This document shows, piece after piece, positions 1-12,392 of a stretch of DNA of 64,000 nucleotides. The DNA lies in NCBI GenBank assembly GCA_012064385.1, contig QRDG01001893.1:783113-847112 (forward strand), in the 5' to 3' direction. Both the position numbers and the translations under genes were made by a program. The DNA comes from Puccinellia tenuiflora. Its lineage: Eukaryota; Streptophyta; Magnoliopsida; Poales; Poaceae. The notes beneath the pieces are model-generated. The model was not told the origin of the DNA and searched no databases. It saw only the letters and a program-made list of their open reading frames with translations. Positions within the stretch are counted from its first letter, which is position 1. Every line of letters begins with the position of its first letter.

Positions 1-1392
1 CCCCCCCCCTTCCGAAAGACCATTTTTCCACTAGTGGGTCTTCCGTCTTCCGTGTCGTCTTCCATGGCGCGCTAGACGAGGACGCTCGTCGAGGCCGCCA
101 TATCGAGCCCCTCCTCGCCGTCTTCCAGATTCGGGCGCGGACAGGGAGGTCGCCCTAGCTCTAGGAGGAGGCTCGCCGGGATTGCAGTGGAGGCCCAGGC
201 GCCCAGCCCCGTCGCCTCCTCTGCCATGCTGCTCCTCCAGCCGCTACCTCGTCGCCTACGGCCATGGAGCGGCCTAAGCTGCTCGCACTTGTGCAGGGGC
301 AAGTGCGGTGGTGGTGGATGAGGACGAGGCAGAGGGGAAGGTGGCGACGGCCAGGAATATGGGGTTAGGGTTTGGGAATGAGGGGTCGGGCTCGGTTAGG
401 GGTTATCTGCCCCCTTCTGTAATGAATTGTTAGTTGATTTCTATGTTTATGGGGGATGAAATTGCAAATAGATGTGTGGGGGTTGACTAGTCCCTCCGGT
501 TCGGTTTGATGGGCGCCTTTTCAAAACCATGCAATTCCAGAATGGGGAGGATTTAGGGCGCATGCCTTTAATTGCAGGCCTGCATGTAGTGCGAACAGGA
601 AATGGCAGGAGGTGTGAACGCTCATGGTAATCACATGCAGTGCAAACAGGAAACCAGCAGGGAGGTGTGAAAGCATGCTGCCTAATCTGCATGCACCTTG
701 TTTACTGGCCGCCTGAGTTAATAGAGAGAAAAAAGAGGAGTTTGTTAGGCGTGAATTGTGTTACGGAAATAACTTCACCACGGCGATGGAGTCCCTTTCT
801 TCAGCCAATCGTTCATTGCCTAAATCATAGAGATTTTTCAACTACGCCCATCAAACAAAACCGGAGGGAGTAGTAGACTTTTTCTGAATTTAACGGCTGA
901 GATAGTATGGGGGGACCAATGCACATGTGGTAAATCTGCCTTGTCTCTGTCGGTGGCGAGGTAAACCGGTCCGCGCCAATCTCCATCAGCGGACGGAGAC
1001 GTTTGCTGCATGCACAGAGGATCGAGTGCTTGTGAGTAATCACATCCAGAGGAACACCAAGAAATGCGTACATGCTCTGTCTTGGTTGCCCGACGGGCAC
1101 AGACTGACAGAGGGGTCTACCTACGTGGTTGTGGCTGTATCGACTCCAATCCGTGTACGAGTGATGCGCTACGTACGTACGTACCCAGCCAGTCACATCT
1201 GGTGCACTGAACTACACTTGGGTATTTTGACATGTCATAGTCGACCTCGAGTCCTTGTTGGTCGTAAAGCATTGTTGGATGCATGGGTGCACTACTGTCG
1301 ACACGACAGTGGCGTGGTGTTGACACGGTTCACAGTCTATGTGTGATGCAGGCGAGTCCACGGGTCTTGCGTGCCGCGCTCGACACGGGGCA
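1..1392. repeat. Duplicated block A, paralogous to 49378-50387
   Basis: Positions 1-487 match 49378-49872 and positions 873-1392 match 49876-50387 almost base for base, apart from short indels and a Stowaway insertion at 490-870. The block is non-coding as far as I can tell: the open frames in its GC-rich part (about 72-302) have no recognisable domain. Part of it (about 940-1040, around aggtaaaccggtccgcgcc) also matches 29210-29300. It therefore belongs to a dispersed segment present several times in this window. The left end is cut by the window edge. Confidence 0.85.
490..870. mobile_element. Stowaway-like MITE (Tc1/Mariner), TSD TA
   Basis: The ends are gtccctccggtt and, on the other strand, ctccctccggtt, close to the Stowaway end CTCCCTCC. 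The element is flanked by TA at 488-489 and 871-872. The paralogous block at 49872-49880 has the empty site gactagtagac, which fixes both boundaries. The element is 381 bp with no coding capacity. Confidence 0.85.
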
Positions 1393-1435
1393 CACGGTGG
1401 CGTATTAATTTGTGGGCAAACAAACTGTGAAATCA

Positions 1436-1635
1436 CAAGTTGTTGCTATTATGGCCAGGAGTTGGTACACAAGACCATGTATCCGGATCATTATACCGAC
1501 TACTACTCGAGTGACATTCCTCATGGAAGATTCGGTACCACGGCAACCTCACTAGACCCGGGCTACCTCTACTGCCACTCCGAAGGTGACGTGGAGCTTG
1601 CACAGACGACTGAGCGAAGAAGGAAGAGGTCATGA
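1436..1635 (+). pseudogene. Exon-2 remnant of a PIR2-like/DUF3615 gene
   Basis: This stretch reads RCYYGQELVHKTMYPDH in frame and matches the start of exon 2 of the intact genes at 9225 and 42002, followed by the same SSDI...GDVELA spacing. It keeps an AG (cacaag) at the equivalent splice acceptor. No exon 1 lies upstream; block A sits there instead, so this is a fragment. The frame runs open to a TGA at 1633-1635, shorter than the 86-codon exon of the intact copies. Sequence after it (to about 1720) resembles their 3' flank. Confidence 0.75.
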
Positions 1636-1721
1636 AGACGTCCTCTACCAGAAGGCGTGATCAATGGATCAGTGCTTACAACTAATTTCAACAGCCTTAG
1701 TGAGTGCCTCTTAACACTTTA

Positions 1722-2450
1722 GGCCTTGTTCGGTAGAGCGGTTTTCACATGTTTTTTCGTGTATTTTCCCGGCCCAACATAAAACACCAGAACACACGAG
1801 TCGATCGTTTGACAGACCGGTCTTGGTCGGGCTTAGCCAGAGAAAACACCACAATACACGTCGGGTGGACGTGTATTAGAGACGCTCGCATCCCCTCGCG
1901 TTTTGGCGTGGCGGCGGACTAGCAGGACTCTAGCATGCGTCAGCGATGCCCGATCTGATCTCCGGTGAAGCTGCCGCCTATGTCGTCGGCTTCTCCATCT
2001 CACAGCTAGCCTGCCGGAAGCATCATGCTGGCCAATGCTTCCTCATCCGACTGCGCGCCGCCCCTCTTCTCCGGCAAGTCTGAATTTTTCTACTAGCCAG
2101 CTACCCTAAACCCTAAACCCTAAACTCTAGTTAATTCAGAGTAGAAATAATCCTAGGAAGATTTGAGAAGTAGAGCTTACCACCTCTGGCTGTTTGTCAG
2201 ATATTTGACTCGAGATATCTACATAATCAGAAACAAAGAATAGTGTAGACAACATTGGAAATTCAGAATAGCATGGCCGTACTAAGTTATCGTAGATGAT
2301 CCCCTTGTACAGAACAACAAAATGAAGTAGGGGATTGGGGTGGAAGTGGATTGTGAAATTTGGTGAATTGGGTGTCACGGGTGTTTTCACCAAACTTTGT
2401 GGAGATTATACTCAGAAATCCCCTCCATACCACCTGTGCCGAACAAGGCC
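1722..2450. mobile_element. Non-autonomous PIF/Harbinger-type element, TSD TTA
   Basis: The terminal inverted repeat ggccttgttcgg occurs at the left end and as ccgaacaaggcc at the right end. TTA flanks both sides (1719-1721 and 2451-2453). A 3-bp TTA/TAA duplication with a GGCCTTGTTCGG-type end is characteristic of Tourist/Harbinger elements in grasses. There is no transposase frame; the 729-bp interior holds a short run of telomere-type repeats. Confidence 0.85.
2104..2125 (+). repeat. Three plant telomere-type repeats (CCCTAAA)
   Basis: Three consecutive copies of ccctaaa, plus a partial fourth, lie inside the Harbinger MITE. This is the plant telomere unit in reverse orientation. At this length it could be chance or a telo-box. 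Confidence 0.8.
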
Positions 2451-2627
2451 TTAGTTGGTTTCATTTATGAAAGAGTAAGACTCATTTAAGCTATAATTAA
2501 TGTAGAAGTATTACGATAATAATAGTATTATACAGTAGCTAAAACATGTAGAGTCCCGTTTGGATTACTGCACAACTCGCAGTATTGGGCTGATCACTTT
2601 CATTAACAACTAAAACAGAGTGATCAA

Positions 2628-3778
2628 CTATCTGCCACATGGCTCTACGGTGATGGTTACATCATTATTACTATATGGAAATACAACACTTGTTGATTCA
2701 TCTACCTTAGATACCCTTAGGTTGTAGTATGCCGGATGATTAGGCTGTGGAAGAATATCACTCTCGTTATTTAACATTGCAACGACGTCTGACATAGTGG
2801 GTCGATCATGAGCACTCTCCTGTACGCACAATAGTGCAATGTTAACATACTTTCTAGCCTCTGTTTTATTGATCTCCTTAGCAATTGATTCTTCTATAAT
2901 CTCCATCCATCTTCCTCCTTCCCATAGCTGCCATGACTGCACGAAGTTTTTCATCACAAGTATACGTTATAAATAAAAATAATTTCAGTCTACAAAGATA
3001 ACATAATCGCTTGAAAAGAGTTGAGAATTACTCACATATCCAAGAAGGTTAGGAAAGTCTTCATATTGATGAAAACCAGAATTCCTTCTTCCACTAAGGA
3101 TCTCTAGAAGTAATACACCAAAGCTGAACACGTCGGATTTGACAGAGTAAATGCCTTCAGAGGCATATTCGGGAGACATATAACCACTGAAACGGGACAA
3201 AACATAATAAAATAATACATTATAATTAACAATTTGATTTATCACCAGGTTAATGGTATTGTAGGCACTAACTATATGTTTTTATTTCTTATTTAAGAAA
3301 GGCATACTTACTATGTTCCGACTACCCTTTTTGTGCTTCCTTGAGTGTCATTGGAGCTGAAAATTTTTGCTAGTCCAAAATCGGAAATTTTAGGATTCAT
3401 CTCCCGGTCCAAGAGAACATTGCTAGCCTTAAGGTCTCTATGTATGATGCGCAGCCGAGAGTGCTTGTGCAGGTAAAGAAGGCCTTGGGATATCCCTTCG
3501 ATTATGACACATCGTTTATTCCAATCAACCAATGTTGACATGTTTACGTCTGCATGCGCATCAGACAATAAAGTTAATAGCTTTGTCATCCGCTAGTGTT
3601 GCTATGGTGAAAAACATTGTATGGACAAAATGCATCCAAAATAAGGTTAACTGTCCTTACCAAAGATAAAGAAATCCAAGCTCTTATTTGGCAAATATTC
3701 ATACACCAAAACTTTTTCCTCTCCCTCAATGCAGCATCCGAGGAGCTTGACCAGATTATTGTGTTGTAGTTTTGCAAT
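2628..3778 (-). pseudogene. CRK pseudogene 1 (3' half only)
   Basis: Four exons of a cysteine-rich receptor-like kinase can be placed by comparison with the intact gene at 19063-22735: partial exon 4 (3661-3778), exon 5 (3312-3549), exon 6 (3036-3186) and exon 7 (2628-2936). All have GT-AG borders and open frames. Exon 5 carries the catalytic HRDLK and DFG motifs and exon 6 the MSPEYASEG segment. Exon 4 breaks at 3778 (gene ...ttgcaat, then LINE gtcgtaggg), so the ATP-binding lobe, transmembrane segment and extracellular domain are missing. With no stops in what remains, the truncation may be fairly recent. It cannot make a functional kinase on its own. Confidence 0.85.
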
Positions 3779-4920
3779 GTCGTAGGGCAAGAACCACCAG
3801 CCGCCGAAGGAGCAGCACACCACAAAAATCCACCACAAATCTTCTCAAAGGCTGCAATCACCCATATAGGGAGATCAAGTGCCATCAAGATATAGATAGA
3901 CATGGCCGTGAGCACATCCTTGACCACGCCCAAATGTCCGGGCTCCGCCATGAGCCTACCTATCCACGTGGGAAGGCGCCTCGCAAGCCATGCCACGACG
4001 GAGCCGCCGATCACCCGTCCAAACAACGATTCCATGCCGCCTTCCACACGAAGAATTTGAACCTGTAGGGGCCTTGCATTTCTAGATGGACCCACGCAGA
4101 GGTCAACGGGTGCACCCCTCAAAGATCCTGAGGCGGAGCAAGCAGAGAAACACTTATCAACCGTCCAAATCCACTCAAAACGGTCAATGGTGTCTGGCTC
4201 TACCACAATAACCTGGATGCGATTCCACAGGCGAAGGAATTGGCCCATCGTTACCACCGAGAGACCACCAATAATGTCCCTGATCCACGAGTGAGAGGCG
4301 AGGCCTTGGGTGACAGAACGGGAATTTTGGGTTCTTAGATCCACAAACCCCAATAGATCCAGAGCAATCGTGGCAAAAAAAACACAGGATGCACCTTTGC
4401 CAAGAACAATCTTCACGGATGCAAAAAAAACATCGTGTGATACTTCTCCGAGCATGAGATTTGATTACCCATCCACGGATTGTCCAACAAGGTCCGATTG
4501 ATCTACAACCATTTCATACGCTAGGCATCACTGAGGAAATGCATGTTACGAATGCCAAGGACTCCAAGCCAGGTGGGAGGCACACCTGCGGCCATGTCGT
4601 AGGGCAAGAACCACCAGCCACCGAAGGATCAGCACACCACAAAAATCCACCACAAATCTTCTCAAAGGCTTCAATCACCCATACAGGGAGATCAAGTGAC
4701 ATCAAGATATAGATAGACATGGCCGTGAGCACAGCCTTGACCACGCCCAAATGTCCGGGCTCCGCCATGAGCCTACCTTTCCACGTGGGAAGGCGCCTCG
4801 CAAGCTTATCAACCGTGTCGGAGAAAACGGCAACCCAAGGTTGGTGCACGGGAAAGAAGCCGATCCACCAGGAAACAAGGGCTCCACGGCGGTGCGAACA
4901 CCCTCGCCACATCGAATGAG
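3779..4920 (-). mobile_element. LINE fragments with an internal 210-bp direct repeat
   Basis: On the minus strand two segments (4596-4805 and 3779-3988) encode the RT thumb/C-terminal region typical of plant L1 elements (RRLPTWKGRLMAEPGHLG, then [20 protein letters not shown]). The two copies differ at about eight positions. Between them (3989-4595) lies further LINE-like sequence with several stops. No poly-A tail or TSD was found, so this is a rearranged remnant. It abuts CRK exon 4 at 3778 and an LTR at 4921. Confidence 0.7.
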
Positions 4921-5357
4921 TGATACGTGTCAAACATATCTATAATTGTTTATTGTTCCATGCTTGTGTTATATTATTATTACATGTTTCTACCATGATC
5001 ACTTGTGATTTTGGGGCATTTTATTGTACTAACCTATTGACAAGATGTCCAGTGCCAGTTCCCTATTTTCCGCTATTTTGTATTTCAGAAAAATCTTCTT
5101 CAGGACAAGTCCTCGGAATTGGCTGCAAATTTACGGGAATTATTTATGGAATGGAGTCCGGAGGGCGACCTGAGGGGTCACCTGGAGGCCAGGGGCGACC
5201 TCTAGCCGCGGCCAAGGGGAGACCTGCGGGTGGGACCCGCCCCGCTCCTGGTGGGTCCCCTCGGCCCCCTCTGACGCCTATTAATTCACATTAACCCTAA
5301 AACCGTCGGGATGATGATTATTTTTCACGAAATCTCTCCTAAAGCCACCGCCATCTA
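4921..5357 (+). mobile_element. Truncated Gypsy-type LTR
   Basis: It begins tgatacgtgtcaaac, the same LTR start found in the opposite orientation at 57674. Similarity continues through the TATA-like region (gacgcctattaat, where the other copy has gacgcctataaaa) and fades near 5357. The full family LTR is about 1.6 kb, so roughly the first quarter is present. The last part recurs at about 38739-38875 upstream of the second DUF3615 gene, so the LTR was already truncated before the segment was duplicated. Confidence 0.7.
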
Positions 5358-7112
5358 GGCACCATTTGCTTGTTTAGGGATTCAGAGATGTCCTTTTGTT
5401 GTGTTTATAGGATTGGACAATAGCAAATGTCAAGATGCTTCCGCCTTGTTGACTCATTTTTTCAAAAAGAATCACCAGTCTGCGAGGAAAAGTGAAGTCC
5501 ATCATTTGATTTTTTTTATGTACCTATGATGGTATAATTTCAAATCTGAAGGAAATAATCAATATTGAAGATTTTTGTACTTATTTTCTATCATATGATG
5601 GAAAGTATCACCACAATGCAGCTTGGGCAGTACTGCACATTCCTTACTTTCATCGATGAAACTGTTTAACTGTTTGTGATGATGCTTCTTTATTGTACAT
5701 TACAAGTTTTTTTTGTGTGTATCTTGATTGTCCTGACCAATGAGCATTGAGAAAGTTCCCAACATCCAGACGTGCACAGCCCCATCATGAATGACCTGTA
5801 CACCGGCTCCATGTTTACAATTTTATTTGTGGTTCCCACATAATTTTCAATAGGTTTGACCATAATTTTGTGTTACCTATTGAATACGTTTTTCATAGAG
5901 TACAACTAAATGTGCTTGATGTGCTTAGCTAGTATATTTGTTCTTTTTTAGTGTTGCAACTGGAGCCATACTCGTAGTATTGTTATATATTTTACTATTG
6001 CCTAATATTTATTGCAGGCAAAAGAAATGAGAGGAGAATTGTATGCTTACGAATCTGAGTTATGGTGGTACACATTCTCAATTAGTTCTTTCAACACTCC
6101 TGGGTCCAGAATACAAAGTTTATACATGTATGCTTATCTCGGTGTGATGTTTTGTTTGTTCACTTCTATCTGCACCAATTAATAAATCTGCATCACATTT
6201 TACTTTTTTCTGAAACTTTGCACCGACTTTCAGTAATCAAAAGATCTCAGGGATCAAGGATTGATCTTGCAAGATACTGTGGCTCCAGATTCTGAAAGAA
6301 GCACCGATGCTTTACCGACATATACATCTCTTCATGCTTGTATTCGATCTTATGGCTGCATCAAAGTTATCCTATATTTTCGGCGATGTTGTCAAGATTG
6401 TGTTGTTGATGCCATTGCAATTTTGCAAAGGACTGTGTGGACTCCTATTTCTAAGCACTTATCTTAATACATTCTACAAACAATGGTTGTGAGAGACATG
6501 AAAAAGGTATTTAAATTCCGAAATTATTGTAGGGGAATTTGCTGCCCTTTTTTTATTTTATTTTTGACACATGTCGCATTTCCTTGCTGTCTCACTTTGT
6601 AGGCAGATTTCCATTGACCAAGTTTTAAGCATGGCATCACATCAAATTATAAAGCCATTATTGGCACAGGATCTGGAGGAACTCGATTGATCAATATAGT
6701 TGGCAATTAGTTCTCTCCCTATCTGAGTAAGTCAAGCTGGCCTTGTATTACCTTTTTTCGTTCCTTTCGGTCTATGCCCATTATAGCTGTCGTTTTGCTT
6801 TGCTATTGCAATAAGTAACACTGGTAGAAATTTTCAATATTCTTTCTGGAATTTTGAAATTTTTTATGTGCGCTGCGATCAGAAGCAGAATCCGGTTGTA
6901 TAGAAGCACAGGCCATCCAGAGAGCCCAGCCAACGTGTTTTTCTAGGTCAGGCCAGCCCAGTCCAACCCAACGTGTAGAGAAAAGGCTCTGCCCTACACT
7001 ACTGGCCCATATCGGAACGCACTCCCGAAGACATCCGGATTCGAAGTAGGTTAACTTGATCCTAAAATAAATTGAAATCGATCGTTCTCGACAAACAAAA
7101 AAAAAGGCAACC
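5358..7112. other. 5' flank of the first DUF3615 gene; no gene recognised
   Basis: Positions 5358-6124 are nearly identical to 38872-39632 and positions 6905-7112 to about 39677-39886. The stretch between (about 6125-6905) is missing from the second copy. Short open frames (for example 6261-6467) show no known domain. A promoter for the gene at 7113 must lie here, but I see no convincing TATA box close to the ATG. Confidence 0.6.
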
Positions 7113-9484
7113 ATGATCGATCCTATGCCGCCGCCGCCGCTCCAGCCCTACGACCCGACGAGGGGGCTGATCTCGTGCTTCACCAAGCACGGCCACGCCG
7201 GTGACACTATCTCAGCCGACACGGTCGCGGCTCTCCGCGACCTCCTCGTCGACCACTACGAGGACGCGTTCCGGCGACTGCCCGTCGACGACGTACCGGA
7301 TGGCGTCGACCTGGCCCATCTCATCGACCGCGGCGGCCTGTGCCTCGGCCTTCTCGATCCCGTCACCAACATCGTCCTCAACACGGTCTCCCTCCTCCCG
7401 CACGGCTTCCACACGAACACTAGGCCGGCTCCTTCCGGTCCCAGGCGGCGCCAAGGGAGGAGCAGGGATTCATGGCTCACCGTCGCGTGGACGTCCAGCC
7501 TGTGCCTCCTCGAGTTCATGCGCGTCTACTTCGGGCATCTCACACAGGAGCAGGCCGGGCGATACCTCGTCTGGGCGCGCGGCGACCTCGCCATGGCCGT
7601 CCTGCTCGTCGAGCACGAGCTCTACGCCGCCCGGCCCGCCCTTCCCGACCCTCGCTCTGGGAGGACGCGGAACTCCCTCCGGCTCGCTGCCACACACGTT
7701 AAGCACCCTTGGCCGGACCACCTCGTCTCGATCGCGACGGCATGGCTACCCCGGGATCTCCTCCATACACTCGCCCCGGTTCTGCGACAGGAAGGCGGCA
7801 GGAATATGCTCACCGTCCACGAGGTCAAGACCATCGTCCACGCGCTCCAACGCCAAGACGACATCTCCGCCATGAAAACCATGCCGCAGTCGCCGACGCT
7901 TGAAGAAGCTGTAGGACCTGTAGTCGAGCGCACTACAAGCTGCGCCGACCTCGGAGATGGGCGGATCGCCTACACCACAGTCACCATCGTCCAACGAGCC
8001 GGCGACCACATCGCATCCCTGCGCCGTCCTCAAGACATGGACTCCACGCTATCCTCCTACTCCACTTACGCCGCACCGCCGGTGCCGGGCACGACGAAGT
8101 GGCCGCCGATAGACTCCCCATGCTTGTCCGTCCGGTCCTTCGGCGAGGACGCCAGCACGTGCCCGTACGTCCGGTCACTGCAGATGTCCCTCTGCGGTGC
8201 CATCCACGGCTTCTACCTCAGGGCGCTTGCCATGCTGCCTAGCCACGCCGCGCGCCAACACGTCCGCGGCGTCCTCCTCGCCGGCCACTGCTACGGGCCC
8301 ATGGACCCTGTCTCTAACATCGTTCTCAATGCCATCTGGTACGACGTCAACTACCCGCTCCACCCGCTCCCAGACGCCGATCACCGCACCCAGGTGCACG
8401 ACATTCTGGACTCGCTCACCATGCTCCGAGCGGTGTCCCGCTCCCTACAGGGCCTTGTTGCCCTCCTGCATGCCACCTCCGGCCAGAAGCTGCCACTGCA
8501 CGAGATCCTCAAGTACCTCTGCTACACGCAGTGCGACCTCTCCGCCATGCTACTGCCACATTTACGCCATGATGGGAGCTCTCCAAACCCGTTTGCAGCC
8601 GCCACAACTGCCGCTCGACACCCGCAAGCATCTGCCATGGCAGCACTTTTTGCATCCCTGGCACCGACGACGCTGGAGCAGCTCCGGTCGTTGATGATGA
8701 GTGCCACCGCCAACAACGCTCCGCTGTCCTCCGAGTCCTTGACCCAGATATATAACATCCTCAAAGAAGAAACCTTGGCGACGAAGATCCCATGCCGGCC
8801 ACGTCCTGCCATTCCCTCCCACAGGGCGTTGAGCATTCTCGCAAGGAAGAGAAAAGCCTATGATCACCAGCAGATCTTCATCCGTGGCACGATTGAAAAG
8901 TTGCTGCAGGAATACGCTCTTGGCCATCCTTCAGAACCGAAATATGATCTGGATTTTATATGCGGGGTGGCTCTAACTGGACCCTCTCACTATAATCAAT
9001 GCTACCACGTCAATTTCATGGCAGCTACCAAATCGACCAGCAAGAATACGCTCTTCTTTGCCGAATTTTGGGGTTCCTATTCATATAACAATCAGTCGAA
9101 GACACCCATCTGTTGCCCTCTACCCGAACCGTATTGTCTGGGTAAGATACTACATAAGCGTTACGTAATTTATCCTTGCAAAATCCAGATTCTGTTTTAA
9201 CCTATTTGGTTTCATCTCCAACAGGTCGTTGCTATTATGGCCGGCAGTCGGCACGTAAGATCGTGTATCCGGATCATTCCATCGACCACTTCTCGAGCGA
9301 CATTACGCATGGAGGACTGGATGACACGGATGGCACACTAGACGCGGACTTTCTATACTTCGACTCCGAGAGGGACGTGGAACTCGCGCTGGTCTTAGGG
9401 AGGATGGCAAAGCAGGAAGAGGTGATTCAAAGTTCATATACTGGAAGGCCTTCTCAATATTGGAGCATTTCTCCTCCTTGCTAA
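7113..9484 (+). CDS. PIR2-like helical domain/DUF3615 protein, copy 1
   Basis: Two exons, 7113-9141 and 9225-9484, are joined across an 83-bp intron (g|gtaaga ... caacag|gt) and give 762 aa. Without splicing the frame runs into a stop at 9198. The start atg sits in a good plant context (gcaaccatgat). Two related helical domains are visible, at about residues 15-215 and 360-560, each with the family signature GLLDPVTNIVLNT or GPMDPVSNIVLNA. The C-terminal part (about 610-745) resembles DUF3615, with a YHVNFMA core and the CYYGRQSARKIVYPD stretch reconstituted by splicing. The molecular role of this mainly grass family is not established; no catalytic motif, signal peptide or membrane segment is visible. 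GC content is high in the first 1.7 kb, as in many grass genes. A second intact copy lies at 39887. Confidence 0.85.
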
Positions 9485-10735
9485 TTGTGTAAACCGCTTG
9501 AGTGGGTGGCTCTCAAGTAGATTACTTGGTATGCTGACCTTTGTTTGGCTTATTTAGAGTTGAAATATTAAGACTATGTGCAACATTTAGCTCCACCCGC
9601 GTGTGCTTAAAAAAACTCACACACTAGTTTATGAGAAAGAAAATATCCTCCAATGTTTAGCTGTCTTATTATTAGGATCTGCATGTCAGGAAAAGGGTTT
9701 CCTCCCATTTCATTTACGAAACCAAAAGCTACAGAATCCTCCAGCCTTACACAACATTACAGCCTATATCACACCAAAATCAAATGATTTTTTCCCGCAA
9801 GTTTTTATAATTGTAGCTAACACATTAGAGAAAGCAAACTAGGAAAAACAAAGAGATCAAAAAACAGGAGATGCAACATCGGAAGTCACACGAGTCTCCA
9901 CCCATCGCAACCCCTGTGATTTTCTTCATTTTTCCAGTCTCGGAGTCCACGGTGGCTAACTTCTTCTTTCTTCTTGCCCCCAAAAAGTTCCATCCCCACC
10001 TTAGCGCAGAAGGTTGGCTTGTCCTCTGCTTCACCTGCAACAAACTCCACCACTGAATCTAACAGCAAAATCGAAAGATAACCGAGGAGGGCTCATGAAG
10101 CCACTTGCCGTGAAAACATGCAAGGTTAGTAGCTTTCGAAATACTCCCAACAAAACCCAGTAGCTATTCCTACCGCAATCAAATTCCTTTTTCATTTTCC
10201 TGTAATTTCTTAACCAAACAGACACACATTAATTGGTCGACATATGTGAAATGGCAGTTCAACCACAAAACAAACACTTTAATTCACAGCTGACGACGCT
10301 CCATTTTTATCTAGCTAGTGGACATATGAGAATTAAACAGATGCGGAATTAATACAGCTTTACAAACAAACAAACACTTTGCTTCACATCTTCCTCCTCT
10401 ATATGTATATTTTGTACACTGTTGGTTTTGCGATCTCTGGGTCTTCTTCGACATGATAATAATGCACCTACGTAACTTCAGCCAGAAAATCAACCCAACG
10501 TTGGTGAAAAGTGCGCACGCATAGGATTTTCGTACTTTAGAGAAATTAAATGGTTTGGCTTTGTATGGAGCATAATAATTTGTGCGATAGTAGTAACTGT
10601 GTGTATGATTGGAAGCGAACCGCACGGTACACGCAGTCAGCACCAAATTTCTTGATGCACCGCCCAGTCGCTGCGGGGTCCGTTGTGTTAAACATTGGCG
10701 CCTAACAGGTCTAGGATTTACGGTCGCGACATTAA
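9485..10735. other. 3' flank of DUF3615 copy 1
   Basis: This matches 42262-43370 downstream of the second copy, with small indels, and includes the probable 3' UTR. No gene is supported. The duplicated flank is interrupted at 10735 by the Harbinger element and resumes at 18313; 18340-18475 continues the match to 43420-43557. Confidence 0.7.
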
Positions 10736-11273
10736 GGGTGTGTTTGGTAGCCTGTGTCACCATGCCCTTCCTATCTCTCTTCATACAAGCCCACTCCATA
10801 CAAGCTGAGCTGAGATTTTTCAATGTGTTTGGTAGCCTGTATCAAGTGAGACATGCTGAACTGAAATGTTGTTTGTTAGCCTGTATCAGTTGACACAAGC
10901 TGAGCTAAGATGTTGTTTGGTAGCCTGTTTCTGAGCTAAGATATAACATACGTATTTCATGAAGGACATCATTATTTTTAACACAAAAATAAGACGTTTT
11001 AGCAATACTATGACATTCCAACAACAAGACAACATCGAAACAGGACACTGTAGCACCAAAATATCATTCCATAGTATATAATAAATTCCAAGACCAAAAT
11101 ATGACATTTCAACAATATATAATGAATTCCAGCACGAAAATGGTTATTATCCAACACCCAAATATGACATTCCAGCAATATATGATCATCCATAATAACT
11201 CCATATTAGAAAGGTTGCATACATCGAAAAGTACTAATTAGCATTACAAAAGAGATGATATCTCAACTCCAAC

Positions 11274-12392
11274 TCAAACAAGATCAGGATTTTTTGCTAG
11301 AATGCGCTTGAATGAGGCTTCACGAACTTTTGCTTCCATTTTCAAGAAATTAAGGCCTTTACCCTTGTGCTCTGTCAAGTAATATAGAACACCCAAATGT
11401 TGATCCATCTCGAATGGAAGGTCCATGACAGCCTTGTACAAATCTGGATGTGTCTCGGTATGGCAAGTGTTATTGATAGCACCAGCCACATCACGCAATG
11501 CATCAGACATGTTTCTACATTGAATTGCATCTTCTTCACTTAAAATATATGCCCTCTTCCTCTTGTTATTGGTGGAAGTAGGTGAAGGAGTTGTGGCAGG
11601 AGTAGTGGCACCAATACCAGGAATATCAAAGTCCAAATCAATAGGAGTGGTTTGTTGGCTTCCTGTATGTTCAACATCAATGGGCTTTCCTAAAGATTCA
11701 TTTGACCCCATTGCAAATTTTCCGGTGGCAAGCTTATTGGCAAAGCAAGCTTCCATATATTCAAAGTTAACAAGTGGTTTGTTGAGTAATTCAGCATCCT
11801 TAGGTGTATCCTCCAAGTAATATTCAAAAAGAAATTCATTTCAGCAATAAAATAATGGGTTTAAGCATGTTTCAGTACATAAACAGAGACAGTTCAGCAT
11901 CAAATGACAGGTTTCAGCATCAAAATGACAGGTTTCAGCATCAAATGACAGGTTTCAGCACCATAGCAAAGATGTTTCAGCAGTAAACATGGATATTTGA
12001 GGACATATATAAGATTTCAGCATGAATGTACATACCAGAGTATGGCCCAAATAATGTTGCTCTTCTAAGACTATCATTTTTTGTTCATCATCCCAAAGTG
12101 CCCCACTTAAAATTCTCAGTTTTTCAATCCTTTGATACCTTATCTTCCACTTGCGGAGATGATTGCCCACTTGGGTGTTAGTAACTTCGTAACCCACGAG
12201 TTGGGTCAAAGCTTTTGCAGCTTGATTAATATGTATCTCTTTGAAGCCTTTGTCAGTCTTGACACCCTTCGCTGCAATCTCAGCAAGACATCGCATCATG
12301 CATGCCGACATAGGAGGGGTCCAATTCATCACCTTCCCGGTCTTCTTTGCTGTAGCACCAACATCCGGAATTTCCTCCACACTTTCAGCCAT
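11274..12392 (-). CDS. Harbinger ORF1: Myb/SANT-like DNA-binding protein
   Basis: Two exons, 12036-12392 and 11274-about 11810, give roughly 297 aa. The donor is clear (ctg|gtatgt); the acceptor (cttggag|gat) is weaker and is my choice because it keeps the frame. Residues 20-110 resemble the plant Myb/SANT-like domain (MNWTPPMSACMMRCLAEIA, VGNHLRKWKIRY, LSGALWDDE), which in PIF/Harbinger elements is the partner protein that helps the transposase bind DNA and reach the nucleus. The second exon holds a basic NNKRKRAY stretch, a possible nuclear localisation signal, and a helical tail. The intron contains short tandem repeats of about 21 bp. The frame is open, so the protein could still be made even though the partner transposase is broken. 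Confidence 0.75.

Noticed and set aside
7201..7903. Several other long frames on both strands of the DUF3615 genes
   Set aside because: They are shadows of GC-rich coding sequence, recur identically in the second copy because the DNA is duplicated, and contain only low-complexity Arg/Ser/Pro stretches.
9142..9200. Extension of the DUF3615 gene without splicing (695-aa form)
   Set aside because: The tail after CLG is read from the 83-bp intron. Splicing at gtaaga/caacag restores a conserved 86-codon exon present in both intact copies and two remnants.
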